Part shown: in pieces, positions 16,394 to 25,496 of the stretch
How positions within the stretch are numbered: the stretch's first letter is position 1
How the letters are laid out: each line of letters starts with the position of its first letter
Assembly: GCA_020632975.1 (NCBI GenBank)
Contig: JACKEL010000015.1
Span: forward strand, 40,607-104,606
DNA from: Myxococcales bacterium
GTDB lineage: Bacteria > Myxococcota_C > UBA6777
Direction: 5' to 3'
DNA length: 64,000 bases
Notes under the pieces: model-generated
What the model was told of the DNA's origin: nothing
Databases searched by the model: none
Seen by the model: only the letters and a program-made list of their open reading frames with translations
Translations under genes and position numbers: made by a program

Positions 16394-18604
16394 TTACGCA
16401 GCAACCTTGCGGCTCGCGTCATACCAACGAAGCACGCGGATCACAAACGCCGCAAGCACGCCACAAAGCCCACCTAGCAACAACAGCGTCCACGACAGTT
16501 TCGAGAGCGTCCAAGCTGCAAAGCCGAATGCCACGCAGCCATGGGCAAAGATCAACAAAGCCCATCGACTCGCCGCTTGGAAGTGCATCAGCCACAGAGC
16601 GATCGCAAAGACCCAAAAGAAACCCGCCAAAAAGAACAGCACACCGCTTAGTGTTTGGAGGATGTGCCCCACAAAGGAAAAGGCCATCGTGGTCTTTTGC
16701 ATCGCGGGGATATGGAAACGATGGAAAAGGTACACCTGCCCAACACGAGGAAGGCTCACACGGACAGGCAGTTGGCCTGACCCATCTGCGGTATTTCCAG
16801 AGACACGGCTGCCTCGAAAACGCAGCAATTGGTTTGTCTGCGGCGTGGTGTTGGACTGGACATTAAACCACTGCGCGGTGCGACGGCTTTGATCCAGTTG
16901 GAGATCGCTTTGTGCGATCGTGATCTGTCCATCAGGAACATAAAGTCGCCAAGACATCGAGCTGATCCACAGATCCACTTGAGGCAAAGCATAACGATAA
17001 CGTCCATAGCTTTGGACTTTTGGGAGATTGATGCTGTAAACGACATCCACTAAGAAAGCGCGGCTGGTTGCTTGTCCAGAACGCTTCAAGGGGATCAAGG
17101 CGCGTTTCTTCGCATCCATCGCAGGTTTCACAGGCAAACGATCCACAAAAGCGCTGCGGATCTTTGCGCCTTTGGGCAAACGCATCGCCATAAATTGCTT
17201 GAAGCTGTTTCGCACGCGGTAAGCCGCCTGCACCCACGATATCCCTTCATGATTCACGACTTGCACATACTCTGCGCGATCGATCATCGACGCAGGCAAA
17301 GACACACTTTCATGTCGTTTGACTTCGATATCCCACGACGCAGGGCGACGAGTGAAACGAAACGCATACAACAAAGGACGCGTCGTGCCGCGGATGATCT
17401 CTTTGGGAAGCTCTTGCACATCGATGGCGTTGGCGCCCGTCGCTTGGACCTTGATCTCTTCGTTACCAACAGCTTCCATCCCCACAAAGCCCGTTTCGCG
17501 CTGAACTCCAAGCGGAACAGGTAGCTTCAGCGGCGCATCTTGGGCATGTCGTCGCTCAGCCAAAAGAGAAAGCTCGTAACGCTCGCTGACAGGCTCGATC
17601 AACAAGACATCCAGCAACTGACCATCGCCTTTGGGCGCGGGACGCAAACGATAATCACGCAGCCCCAACCCACGCACAGTACGGATCTGCAAACCCTTTG
17701 GGACGTGCAGCAAAAATCGCTCTCTGGGCGCTTGGACGAGCGTGTAGCGATAGGTCAAAAACATCTCTTGGCCAGCTTTTGCAATCGACAAAAGAGCGTA
17801 AGTTCGCGCATACATCCGAGACTTGCGAGGATCTTTTTTCACCACGCGATGAGGTGTTTCTTGTTGCCACCAACGCAGCTTGATGCCTTCCATGGGCTGA
17901 TGCATCATGGTCGAGACTTCGACGATCTTGCCGTCTCGAACCGTTTGGTTCGCCATCCCACCCTCCAAGGTAGGACGAAATCCTGCCCCGACAAAACGAA
18001 CAGAAAAGTGCGAAGACGCCGCAGGGACGCCGCGAAACACCACCAAAGGATCAAGACCTGGTTGTTGGGGGACAAAAAAGCGAATCTTCAAGACACGTCG
18101 CTGTGAGCCAAACAACCACACAGAAGTCCAAGCATCCGCGCTTCCCGCTGGCAACATCATGGGACGTCCGCCCACGCTGTTCACGGAAAGCAAAGGGTAA
18201 GCCCCCAACAAAACAGGCAAAAGATGCCACCCGTCTCCTTGGCTAGCGATCTCAAGGCTTCCCTCCACCTCCAAACCACCCGGCTTCATCTGTGCTTTGT
18301 AAGTGGCCTCGATCACTTGCGCGCTTCGAGGCATGGGCTTTTCTTCCGCCTTCTTTTTCAACGCATGGTACACAGACAGCGGCAACCAAGCCCCTTCATG
18401 CGGCGAAGTGCCAAACCCCAAGGCAGGGAGAGAAGAGGCCGAGGATTGTTGTGCATCTGTCATCTGTTGGGGAACATTCGCTTCGGCAAGAGGCAGTGCG
18501 AACCAAGCCCACAAACAAACGAACGCAGAAAAAGCCCAAGAAAGACGAAACATCTTCTTTTCCCACGCACCACTCGAACTGATCCATCGCTTGTTTTGGT
18601 TCAT
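16394..18604 (-). CDS. Membrane protein of unknown function, paralogue of the upstream gene
   Basis: 736 residues. A signal segment (FSAFVCLWAWFALPLAEA) precedes a large exported part made of predicted beta-rich segments, and three or four membrane helices lie at the C-terminus (FLAGFFWVFAIALWLM, ALLIFAHGCVAFGFAA, LLLLGGLCGVLAAFV). Shared landmarks with the neighbour 18601-21243 include the segment RPLLYAFRF followed by IDRAEYVQVV, against LPILLAYRF followed by INRARFDTVY, which indicates tandem duplication. The start overlaps the neighbour's stop (ATGA), so the two are coupled and may form a heteromeric envelope complex. I do not recognise the family and no catalytic motif was seen. Confidence 0.75.
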   Translation of the reverse strand: MNQNKRWISSSGAWEKKMFRLSWAFSAFVCLWAWFALPLAEANVPQQMTDAQQSSASSLPALGFGTSPHEGAWLPLSVYHALKKKAEEKPMPRSAQVIEATYKAQMKPGGLEVEGSLEIASQGDGWHLLPVLLGAYPLLSVNSVGGRPMMLPAGSADAWTSVWLFGSQRRVLKIRFFVPQQPGLDPLVVFRGVPAASSHFSVRFVGAGFRPTLEGGMANQTVRDGKIVEVSTMMHQPMEGIKLRWWQQETPHRVVKKDPRKSRMYARTYALLSIAKAGQEMFLTYRYTLVQAPRERFLLHVPKGLQIRTVRGLGLRDYRLRPAPKGDGQLLDVLLIEPVSERYELSLLAERRHAQDAPLKLPVPLGVQRETGFVGMEAVGNEEIKVQATGANAIDVQELPKEIIRGTTRPLLYAFRFTRRPASWDIEVKRHESVSLPASMIDRAEYVQVVNHEGISWVQAAYRVRNSFKQFMAMRLPKGAKIRSAFVDRLPVKPAMDAKKRALIPLKRSGQATSRAFLVDVVYSINLPKVQSYGRYRYALPQVDLWISSMSWRLYVPDGQITIAQSDLQLDQSRRTAQWFNVQSNTTPQTNQLLRFRGSRVSGNTADGSGQLPVRVSLPRVGQVYLFHRFHIPAMQKTTMAFSFVGHILQTLSGVLFFLAGFFWVFAIALWLMHFQAASRWALLIFAHGCVAFGFAAWTLSKLSWTLLLLGGLCGVLAAFVIRVLRWYDASRKVAA

Positions 18605-21243
18605 CGCTTGTTTCCTTTCTTCGCCCCACCGCTTTTCTCCTTGGACACTTTCTTGGACGCTGCATGGTCCGTGCCTTCGGACTTTACAGGCTCTTTCTTC
18701 GCCTGCGGGCTCGCTTCTTCCTCCCCAACTTCCGCTGACTTCTTCTCAGCAGAGGGATCTTTCTGGGCATCTTTCGCTTCGGACGTCGAACTTGCCGAGA
18801 TCTTTGGTCTTGTGGGGGCCTCAGGCTTTGGTGCCCCAGAGCCTCCCTGCCCTGATGGTGGCGTATCTTTCGCATCTCTCCGAATCCTTTGACCAAAAAG
18901 TGCAGGAAGGATCGGGAAAGCCAAGACCAAACAAACGACTTGCGCCCCAAATGTGCCGTTCAGCAACATCGCAAAAGTAAGAAACACCATCGACCATCGC
19001 GAAAGCACGACCCAACGGGGAAACATGGGACTTGCATTGGTGCCAAGTCGATAAAGCAAAGCCACCCAAAACCCAAAAACGAGTCCCCTTGCCCCTGCAA
19101 GGTAAGTCATGGGCAACAACAAGCCGCTCACAAAAAGCGATATCCCACCAACCACGGACAAAAAGAGCCATGACCAACGCACACCTTGGGAAGAAAAGCA
19201 GCCCAACAAAAAGATCCACACCAACCACGTCGTCGCCAACAATACGATCCAAAACCACCCCGCCAAGAAAAACTCTTGCAGGTAGAAGATCTCAAGTTTG
19301 GGCGAACGATTGCGCAACATGTGGCCTTCCAACGAGATCAAGCGCCCCACCAAGGGGATCTCAGCCCGCACTTGCCACTGCACTTGTTCAAAACGCGAAC
19401 GGTACTCGCTTTTTGCTGCTGCAATGTCCGAATTGGCCAAGGGAGCCGCAAAACGCTCCTTGAGGCCCATCGAGCTATAACTATTCAATCGAAAACGACC
19501 TTTTCGATACCCTCCGCCCGCCCACAGAACTGGCGTCCCTGCTTTAAGGTCATCCGACAGTCGCTTGTTGAGGTAACGCATCAAACGGTGACGATGCTTG
19601 GGCAAGACATTCCCGCCCTGCCAGATCATCCGATGAGAACGCGCGAGATACACATCCCATTGAAAAGACAAGACTTCCAGGGTGGTACGCGGCAAAGAGG
19701 TACGAAAAGCCCCCCACATCCGCAAAGGTGCGCGCTGCATGGTATAAAGCACTTCCACAGGGAAGTTCTTGCCCACGCTCATACTTTTCGAACGCACCAA
19801 GGGGATCAACAACAAACGCTCGCCTTTTTGGGTACGCTTGGTTTCAGCGATCTGCACGGCTCGACCCGCAACGAAAGTCCCGATCACTTCGGCATCTTTG
19901 GCAAGATAGACAGGCATAAACTGACGTCGATTGTTGGTCACCCACCAAGTGGCCTTGGTGACTTCGCGCCCAGCGCGCGTGTACACGGTATCAAAGCGCG
20001 CACGGTTGATCACGATGCTAATCACCTTCAAGGGTGGGTGTTTGACCATGCGAACACCCACAGACCAACCCGACTGCTCAAAGCGATACGCCAGCAAGAT
20101 CGGGAGATCGCTGCCTCGACGAATCGCGCCTGACAAACTGCGGACATCCACAGGAGAAGCACCTTGGGCGCTCTCGTGCGAAACCTCCGTATCTGCGCGC
20201 GCTTGGACCCCGATATCCCCATTAACTTCTTCAGCGCCAAGCACCTGGAACTCAGGAAGTACAACAGCTTTTCCTGCTTGCAGACCTTGTCGCTCCATCT
20301 TCACCACAAGCGACTGCTTTTCCCGCACCGCATAACCAAGCTGCACCAACCAGATCTGCGAACCTGCTTCACGACCCACTTGGTACCACTCTGTCACGCC
20401 CTTCCCACCGACATGTAAGACCTCGACATCTGCGGGAACTTTGAAACGGATCTGACGCAAAGAGCCCGTCACCACTTCGATCTGGCTCTGGACGCGCACA
20501 GACATCAAACGCTCTTGCAACGTCACCCACTGTTGGATCGTCGCACGAAAACGCTTTTGTTCATCGCGTTCGATCCGCTTTCCTTTCCAATGCAAGGTCA
20601 GCTTACCACTTGCGGGAAGCCGCAACATCGCATGCGTCTGCCCCTTGGGGTGCGTCATTACCACCTGCGACGCAGGCTCTGTGTACACGCTCCAATCGGG
20701 CCCTTGGAAGCGAAGTTGTAAGACACCTTGTGGTGAAGCGGGAAGTTCAAGCGCAAGTTTGTGTTCTCCGCGCGCCTTGGGCACGGGAAGTTGCAACACG
20801 TAGTGCAAGGTGTGCTTGCCTTTGGAAAGCAGCAACCAAGAACTCCCGTCTTTCCGCCGTTTGGGAGCCAAGGGACTTTTGGCGATCATCACGCCTCGAA
20901 CGATCCCACCGCGTCCTCCCAAGGGAACCCAGACAGGGCGATCTTGCTGCACAGAGATCTCTCGCGTCACTTGTAATGTCAGTGACTTACGAGCAATCTG
21001 CCCTGCATACGTTGCGCGACCTTCCACCCAGTTTGGCCCCGCCGCCTTGTGGGGTGCCCGCATCAACTGATGCAGTCGCTCCAACGCCACAAAGACCGCG
21101 CCATCCTTCTGTTTCGGCTTCCCTTGCGAGGACGACAACGCTGGACGGGAAGTGGGGACATCTGCCCGTGCTTCTCCCCACATCCAAGTGATCCCCCACA
21201 ACAGCCAACAGACTCCTGTGTAAATCCTTCTTTTCGAGAACAT
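18601..21243 (-). CDS. Membrane protein of unknown function with charged C-terminal tail
   Basis: 880 residues from the ATG at 21243, which has GGAGG at good spacing; the longer in-frame start at 21339 is unsupported. A signal segment (VCWLLWGITWMWGEARA) is followed by about 600 exported residues of beta-rich sequence. Around five membrane helices come next (FWIVLLATTWLVWIFLLG through AQVVCLVLAFPILPALF). The last ~90 residues are a cytoplasmic tail rich in Lys, Glu, Ala and Ser with no fold (KDAQKDPSAEKKSAEVGEEE). It is the longer paralogue of the coupled downstream gene. Duplicated large exported domains plus helices suggest a two-subunit envelope assembly. The family is not recognised. Confidence 0.75.
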   Translation of the reverse strand: MFSKRRIYTGVCWLLWGITWMWGEARADVPTSRPALSSSQGKPKQKDGAVFVALERLHQLMRAPHKAAGPNWVEGRATYAGQIARKSLTLQVTREISVQQDRPVWVPLGGRGGIVRGVMIAKSPLAPKRRKDGSSWLLLSKGKHTLHYVLQLPVPKARGEHKLALELPASPQGVLQLRFQGPDWSVYTEPASQVVMTHPKGQTHAMLRLPASGKLTLHWKGKRIERDEQKRFRATIQQWVTLQERLMSVRVQSQIEVVTGSLRQIRFKVPADVEVLHVGGKGVTEWYQVGREAGSQIWLVQLGYAVREKQSLVVKMERQGLQAGKAVVLPEFQVLGAEEVNGDIGVQARADTEVSHESAQGASPVDVRSLSGAIRRGSDLPILLAYRFEQSGWSVGVRMVKHPPLKVISIVINRARFDTVYTRAGREVTKATWWVTNNRRQFMPVYLAKDAEVIGTFVAGRAVQIAETKRTQKGERLLLIPLVRSKSMSVGKNFPVEVLYTMQRAPLRMWGAFRTSLPRTTLEVLSFQWDVYLARSHRMIWQGGNVLPKHRHRLMRYLNKRLSDDLKAGTPVLWAGGGYRKGRFRLNSYSSMGLKERFAAPLANSDIAAAKSEYRSRFEQVQWQVRAEIPLVGRLISLEGHMLRNRSPKLEIFYLQEFFLAGWFWIVLLATTWLVWIFLLGCFSSQGVRWSWLFLSVVGGISLFVSGLLLPMTYLAGARGLVFGFWVALLYRLGTNASPMFPRWVVLSRWSMVFLTFAMLLNGTFGAQVVCLVLAFPILPALFGQRIRRDAKDTPPSGQGGSGAPKPEAPTRPKISASSTSEAKDAQKDPSAEKKSAEVGEEEASPQAKKEPVKSEGTDHAASKKVSKEKSGGAKKGNKR

Positions 21244-21660
21244 ACAACCTCCATGATTTCTCAAGAACAACAACAGCACAAAGAGGACCCGCACAGATCC
21301 ACAAGGGATGGTCCTACCCAAACAAACCCGTGCTCCCACTCATACGAAAGCCCCCTAGCGACGATCTTTGAATTGTTTGTGAAGCGATTTCACAGATCCT
21401 TCACAGATCACCGCCCTTACACCCGTTGACACAACCACCTTCCCCATACATGAAGAAACAGCCACAGACGCAATGTCCTATGGACAAAGATATTTCCCCT
21501 TTTCAATCCGCGGCCAAGTCTGTTATATTGCCGAGCATGTCTGTTGAGACCACACCATGTTCGCTAGGGTCAGCACACTACACCCAGTCATGAACACCCC
21601 AAAGCATACGACTGACGAATCACCAAGGAAGCCCTCTCCCCCACGGTCGCGAGGTGCCAT
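21244..21660. other. Divergent promoter region, about 415 bp
   Basis: No gene is supported here; an ORF on the minus strand that starts at 22032 is a shadow. It must hold promoters for the membrane-protein pair (leftward) and the DUF1592 group (rightward). A plausible rightward -10 TTATAT occurs near 21524 with TTTCAA 16 bases before it. A direct repeat TTCACAGATC occurs at about 21390 and 21400. Confidence 0.4.
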
Positions 21661-23568
21661 TTGAAACCAAAAAGCTACTCCCTTGTCCTTTTGTTGTGTT
21701 CTGCGGTGATCATGTCGATCACTGCGGGCTGTTATGGGATTATTGGCTCGCCGCCTTCTGGCAACCAACCCCCAACCACTCGCACAAATCCACCCATCGC
21801 ACGAGCAGAAGTCCCCACCACCCCCGCAGATGCTGGCCCCAAAACAGATGCTGGCCCCACCACACCAGAGAGCACGCAACCTCCAGAGGGAGACCCCATC
21901 CCTATCGCCAAGTGCGAGATCCCTGAGGCCCTTCAACTGCGCCGCTTGACCCGTATCGAGTACCAAAACACCATCCGTGATCTTTTGGGCCAAGATGTCG
22001 ATGTCAAATCGCTCCTCCCACCCGACGAACAAACCTTTGGCTTTGCGGTTGGCGAAGGCGTTTCCTTGTCTCTATCGCAAGCCTATATGAGCATCGCAGA
22101 GGAAACAGTCGCCAAGGTTGACCTCGACAAGCTGCTTCCTTGCAAAGTCGCAGAGATCGACGATGCTTGCGCAACAACCTTCATCAAAGACTTTGGACTA
22201 CGCACTTACCGCCGCCCACTCAAACAAACCGAAGTGGACCGTGCGACCGCGCTTTACAAAGACCTCCAGTCCAAATACGACGCTCCTACCGCGATGCGAA
22301 GCGTGTTGCACATGTTCCTTCAGTCTCCCTACTTCATCTATCGTATCGAACGCGGTGAGACCACAACGGACGGAAAAGCCACAAAGCTCAACGATTACGA
22401 GATCGCATCTCGTCTCTCTTACGTGCTGTGGGCTTCGACGCCTGACCAAACCCTCTACGACGCGGCTGCCAAAGGCGAGCTTCGCACCAAAGAACAGATC
22501 ACGCTGCAAGCACGCCGCATGATCCAAGATCCCAAAGCCCGTCAGACAGTCCATTACTTCTTCTCGCAATGGCTCGATCTCGAAAAGCTCGATAACATGA
22601 GCAAAAGCGACAAAGAATACCCAAACTTTAATGTAGAGATCGCCGATGATCTCCGCAAAGAGACCGAAAAGTTCATTGACCACGTGATCTGGGAAGGCGA
22701 TGGAAAGCTCAAGACCCTGTTGACTGCGCGCTTTACGTTCCTCAACGAGCGACTTGCCAAGCACTACGGCATAGACGGCGTGACAGGCACAGAGTTTCGA
22801 CGTGTGGAACTCCCCGCAACACAGCAACGTATGGGCCTTTTGACCCAAGGTAGCTTCCTTGCGATCCATGCCAACAAAGACCAAAGCTCCCCCATCCACC
22901 GCGGTTTGTTTGTCAGAAAAAATATGCTCTGTCAGATCCCTGACCCGCCACCAAACGATATCGCACTCCAAGCACCTGATCTTGATCCCAACCTCTCCAC
23001 ACGCGAGCGTTTTGAGCAACACCGTTCAGATCCTTCTTGTTCGGGTTGCCACATGTTGCTCGATCCCATCGGCTTTGGCTTCGAACACTTCGATGCAATC
23101 GGCCGTTTTCGAGACAAAGAAAACAGCCGAGACATCGATGCCACAGGACACATGCACGTCACAGAAGACATCAATGGCCCTTTCAATGGCACCGTGGAAC
23201 TGGCCCAAAAGCTCTCACAAAGCAAGCAAGTCCAACGCTGCTTTGTACGCTTGTGGTATCGCTACAGCTTTGGCCGCGAAGATACCCCCAACGATGCGTG
23301 CTTTGTACAAAATGTAACAGAGACTTTCCTCAACAAAGACGGAGACATCCGAGAACTCCTTATCGCAGTTGTCGCGCACAAGATGTTTTCTCACCTCAAG
23401 GGCGAACTCGCCGAGCCTGTCGGACAGTCGAGCAGTCCGCTTGTCGCCAACCGCGCCAAGCTTGACTGTACCGCCTTCTCCCCCTCGCAAGATGCGAGCA
23501 GTTGGCTCTTTTTGCTCTCTCTTCTCTTTGCTTGGATCGCAATTCGCCGCTTACGGAGGTCCGCATGA
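21661..23568 (+). CDS. DUF1587/1592/1588/1585-type exported lipoprotein
   Basis: 635 residues starting at a TTG with GAGGTG four bases upstream. The signal ends in a lipobox (MSITAGC), followed by a Pro/Thr-rich linker. Landmarks of the multi-DUF planctomycete/myxobacterial family occur in order: LRRLTRIEYQNTIRDLLG (DUF1587), FGLRTYRRPLKQTEVDRA (DUF1595), YFFSQWLDLEKLD (DUF1592), THRGLFVRKN-like PIHRGLFVRKNMLC with CSGCHMLLDPIGFGFEHFD (DUF1588), and a C-terminal DUF1585. The CSGCH resembles a haem c site. A hydrophobic segment with RR ends the protein. It is coupled (ATGA) to the DUF1552 gene, as seen widely in this phylum. The reaction is not established. Confidence 0.88.
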   Translation: MKPKSYSLVLLLCSAVIMSITAGCYGIIGSPPSGNQPPTTRTNPPIARAEVPTTPADAGPKTDAGPTTPESTQPPEGDPIPIAKCEIPEALQLRRLTRIEYQNTIRDLLGQDVDVKSLLPPDEQTFGFAVGEGVSLSLSQAYMSIAEETVAKVDLDKLLPCKVAEIDDACATTFIKDFGLRTYRRPLKQTEVDRATALYKDLQSKYDAPTAMRSVLHMFLQSPYFIYRIERGETTTDGKATKLNDYEIASRLSYVLWASTPDQTLYDAAAKGELRTKEQITLQARRMIQDPKARQTVHYFFSQWLDLEKLDNMSKSDKEYPNFNVEIADDLRKETEKFIDHVIWEGDGKLKTLLTARFTFLNERLAKHYGIDGVTGTEFRRVELPATQQRMGLLTQGSFLAIHANKDQSSPIHRGLFVRKNMLCQIPDPPPNDIALQAPDLDPNLSTRERFEQHRSDPSCSGCHMLLDPIGFGFEHFDAIGRFRDKENSRDIDATGHMHVTEDINGPFNGTVELAQKLSQSKQVQRCFVRLWYRYSFGREDTPNDACFVQNVTETFLNKDGDIRELLIAVVAHKMFSHLKGELAEPVGQSSSPLVANRAKLDCTAFSPSQDASSWLFLLSLLFAWIAIRRLRRSA

Positions 23569-24911
23569 AACGAGGCACGTTCAGTCGTCGTGAACTTCTC
23601 AAAGGCTTGGGAGCCGCTGGGATCTTTTTGCCCTTCTTTCCCTCGCTCAATCTCGCGGCAGAGCCCAAAGTCTTCCCCAAACGCTTGATCTTGTTCTTTT
23701 CGGCCAACGGGACCATCCCTGATCAATGGATTCCCACAGGAGACGAAAACAACTTCCAATTTAAGCGCATCCTCAAGCCGCTCGATGCCTACAAACAAAA
23801 GATCATGGTCCTCCGTGGCTTGGGTCTCAAGTCCAAAGGCCCAGGGGACGGCCACCAACAAGGGATGGGTCAGCTTTTTACAGGCTCAGAACTCCTTCCA
23901 GGCGATACCAAGGGCGGTTGTGACACTTGCGCCCCCGTCAGCTGGGCAGGAAACGCCTCCATCGATCAACACGTCGCAGACTACTTCCTCAAACAAGCAC
24001 AAGCTGAAGGCCGCAAGATCGGCCTGCGCTCCCTTGAGTTGGGCGTCCAAGTCCGCAACTCCAACGTCTGGACACGGATGTGTTATCGCGGTCCAGGTCT
24101 CCCTGTCCCCCCCAAAAATGACCCTTATCAGGTCTTTAACGAACTCTTTGGCGGCGTCAAAGACAAACTCAAACTCGAAGCGCTTCGCATCCAACGCAAA
24201 AGCGTCCTCGATAACGTCATCGCGGATCTCGACGCCCTGAAAAACGAGATGAATGGCAAAGATCGCGTGCGTCTCGAAGAACACCTCTTCAATGTCCGCG
24301 ATATCGAACGCCGTTTGGATGGTTCTGACCTCACGGCATCCTGTGAAGCCCCCGTTCAAGGCAAAGCCATCAATGTTATGGACGAAAAGAACTTCCCCAC
24401 CATCGGCAAGCTACAAATGGACATGTTGGCCATGGCGATCTGCTGCAACGTCACACAAGTCGCCAGTTTGCAGTGGTCCGCATCCGTCAGCAACGTCGTC
24501 TTCTCTTGGTTGGGCATTGGCACAGGACACCACAGCTTCTCCCACGAAGGCGACAGCAACGCCAACGCTGTCGAATCTCTGATCAAGATCAACGAATGGT
24601 ACGCCAAACAGTATGCGTATCTCATTGATAAACTTGAAAAATGCCAAGAAGGAACAGGAACTGTCTTGGACAACAGCTTTGTCCTATGGGGCAACGAACT
24701 TGGAAAAGGCAACTCTCACACCCGCAACAACATCCCCTTTGTGGGCGCGGGTAGCGCGGGTGGCTACTTCAAAACAGGCCGTTACCTCAACTTTGGGGAC
24801 AAGGCCCACAACTATCTTCTCACCTCCATCTGCCACGCGATGGGAGACGCCAGCCAAAACACCTTTGGAGAACAAGACTACAAAGGTGCACTCGGAAAGA
24901 TGACTGGATAA
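23565..24911 (+). CDS. DUF1552 exported protein with Tat signal
   Basis: 448 residues from the ATG that overlaps the previous stop. The N-terminus RRELLKGLGAAGIFLPFF is a twin-arginine export signal, so the protein probably crosses the membrane folded with a cofactor. The DUF1552 markers are present: RLILFFSANGTIPDQWIP, MVLRGLGL, GHQQGMGQLFTGSELLPG, SIDQHVADYF and GTGHHSFSHEGD. The family is found beside DUF1592 proteins in Myxococcota and Planctomycetota. It has an alkaline-phosphatase/sulfatase-like character, but the substrate is unknown. The operon continues with a small haem-type lipoprotein eight bases after the stop. Confidence 0.88.
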   Translation: MKRGTFSRRELLKGLGAAGIFLPFFPSLNLAAEPKVFPKRLILFFSANGTIPDQWIPTGDENNFQFKRILKPLDAYKQKIMVLRGLGLKSKGPGDGHQQGMGQLFTGSELLPGDTKGGCDTCAPVSWAGNASIDQHVADYFLKQAQAEGRKIGLRSLELGVQVRNSNVWTRMCYRGPGLPVPPKNDPYQVFNELFGGVKDKLKLEALRIQRKSVLDNVIADLDALKNEMNGKDRVRLEEHLFNVRDIERRLDGSDLTASCEAPVQGKAINVMDEKNFPTIGKLQMDMLAMAICCNVTQVASLQWSASVSNVVFSWLGIGTGHHSFSHEGDSNANAVESLIKINEWYAKQYAYLIDKLEKCQEGTGTVLDNSFVLWGNELGKGNSHTRNNIPFVGAGSAGGYFKTGRYLNFGDKAHNYLLTSICHAMGDASQNTFGEQDYKGALGKMTG

Positions 24912-24919
24912 CGCGACTC

Positions 24920-25462
24920 ATGCCTACACATACCACTTCCTTTTTCTTACGTTCCTCGCTCGGTGTTCTTGCGCTTTCTCTCCTTCTGGCGGCTTGCCCT
25001 GGTAAGATCACGGATTCAAAGCCTTTTTTCTCAGCCCGAGAGGGAATCTCCATCGTGGAAGGGCCCACACCCGATGGCAGCGCCCCCGAACCCACGCAAG
25101 AAACCACAACTCCTGAAACCACGCTCCCTGAAACCTCCCCAGACAACGGGCTGCCCGCAGGCTGCGATCCCCCCAAGATCTTTGCTGCAAGCTGCGCAGA
25201 CTCGTACTGTCATGATGATGTCACAAAGTCCGCTGGATTGGACCTCAAAAGCAGTGGGATGGGCGCTCGTATCGTGGGGGCAGACTCTACGATTTGCAGT
25301 GGACAAAAGCTCCTCGATCCTCAACAGCCCCTAGAAGGCGTCTTTTGGAAAAAGATCAATCCCCCAGCACCATGCGGCGCCCCCATGCCCCTAGGAAAAG
25401 ATGCACTCACGACAGAAGCCAAGGAGTGTATCAAGGCTTGGCTCCAATCCCTCAAGCCATAA
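24920..25462 (+). CDS. Small lipoprotein with cytochrome-like CX4CH motif
   Basis: 180 residues. The signal ends in the lipobox LLLAAC (Cys26), followed by a Thr/Pro/Glu linker. The domain from about residue 75 contains CADSYCHDD, that is C-x4-C-H rather than the usual C-x2-C-H, and further Cys pairs (TICSGQ, APCGAPMP). Lipoproteins of this type, with a spacer-expanded haem or metal site, often accompany DUF1592/DUF1552 genes. It probably acts as the small electron-carrier or metal-binding partner of those two. Whether the CX4CH site binds haem cannot be told from sequence. Confidence 0.75.
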   Translation: MPTHTTSFFLRSSLGVLALSLLLAACPGKITDSKPFFSAREGISIVEGPTPDGSAPEPTQETTTPETTLPETSPDNGLPAGCDPPKIFAASCADSYCHDDVTKSAGLDLKSSGMGARIVGADSTICSGQKLLDPQQPLEGVFWKKINPPAPCGAPMPLGKDALTTEAKECIKAWLQSLKP

Positions 25463-25496
25463 CACGCACCCCTCTCGCCCACACAAAGGCCTGTTC

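Noticed and set aside
21523..22032. 169-codon minus-strand ORF at the start of the DUF1592 gene
   Set aside because: It overlaps a well supported gene on the other strand and has no recognisable content.
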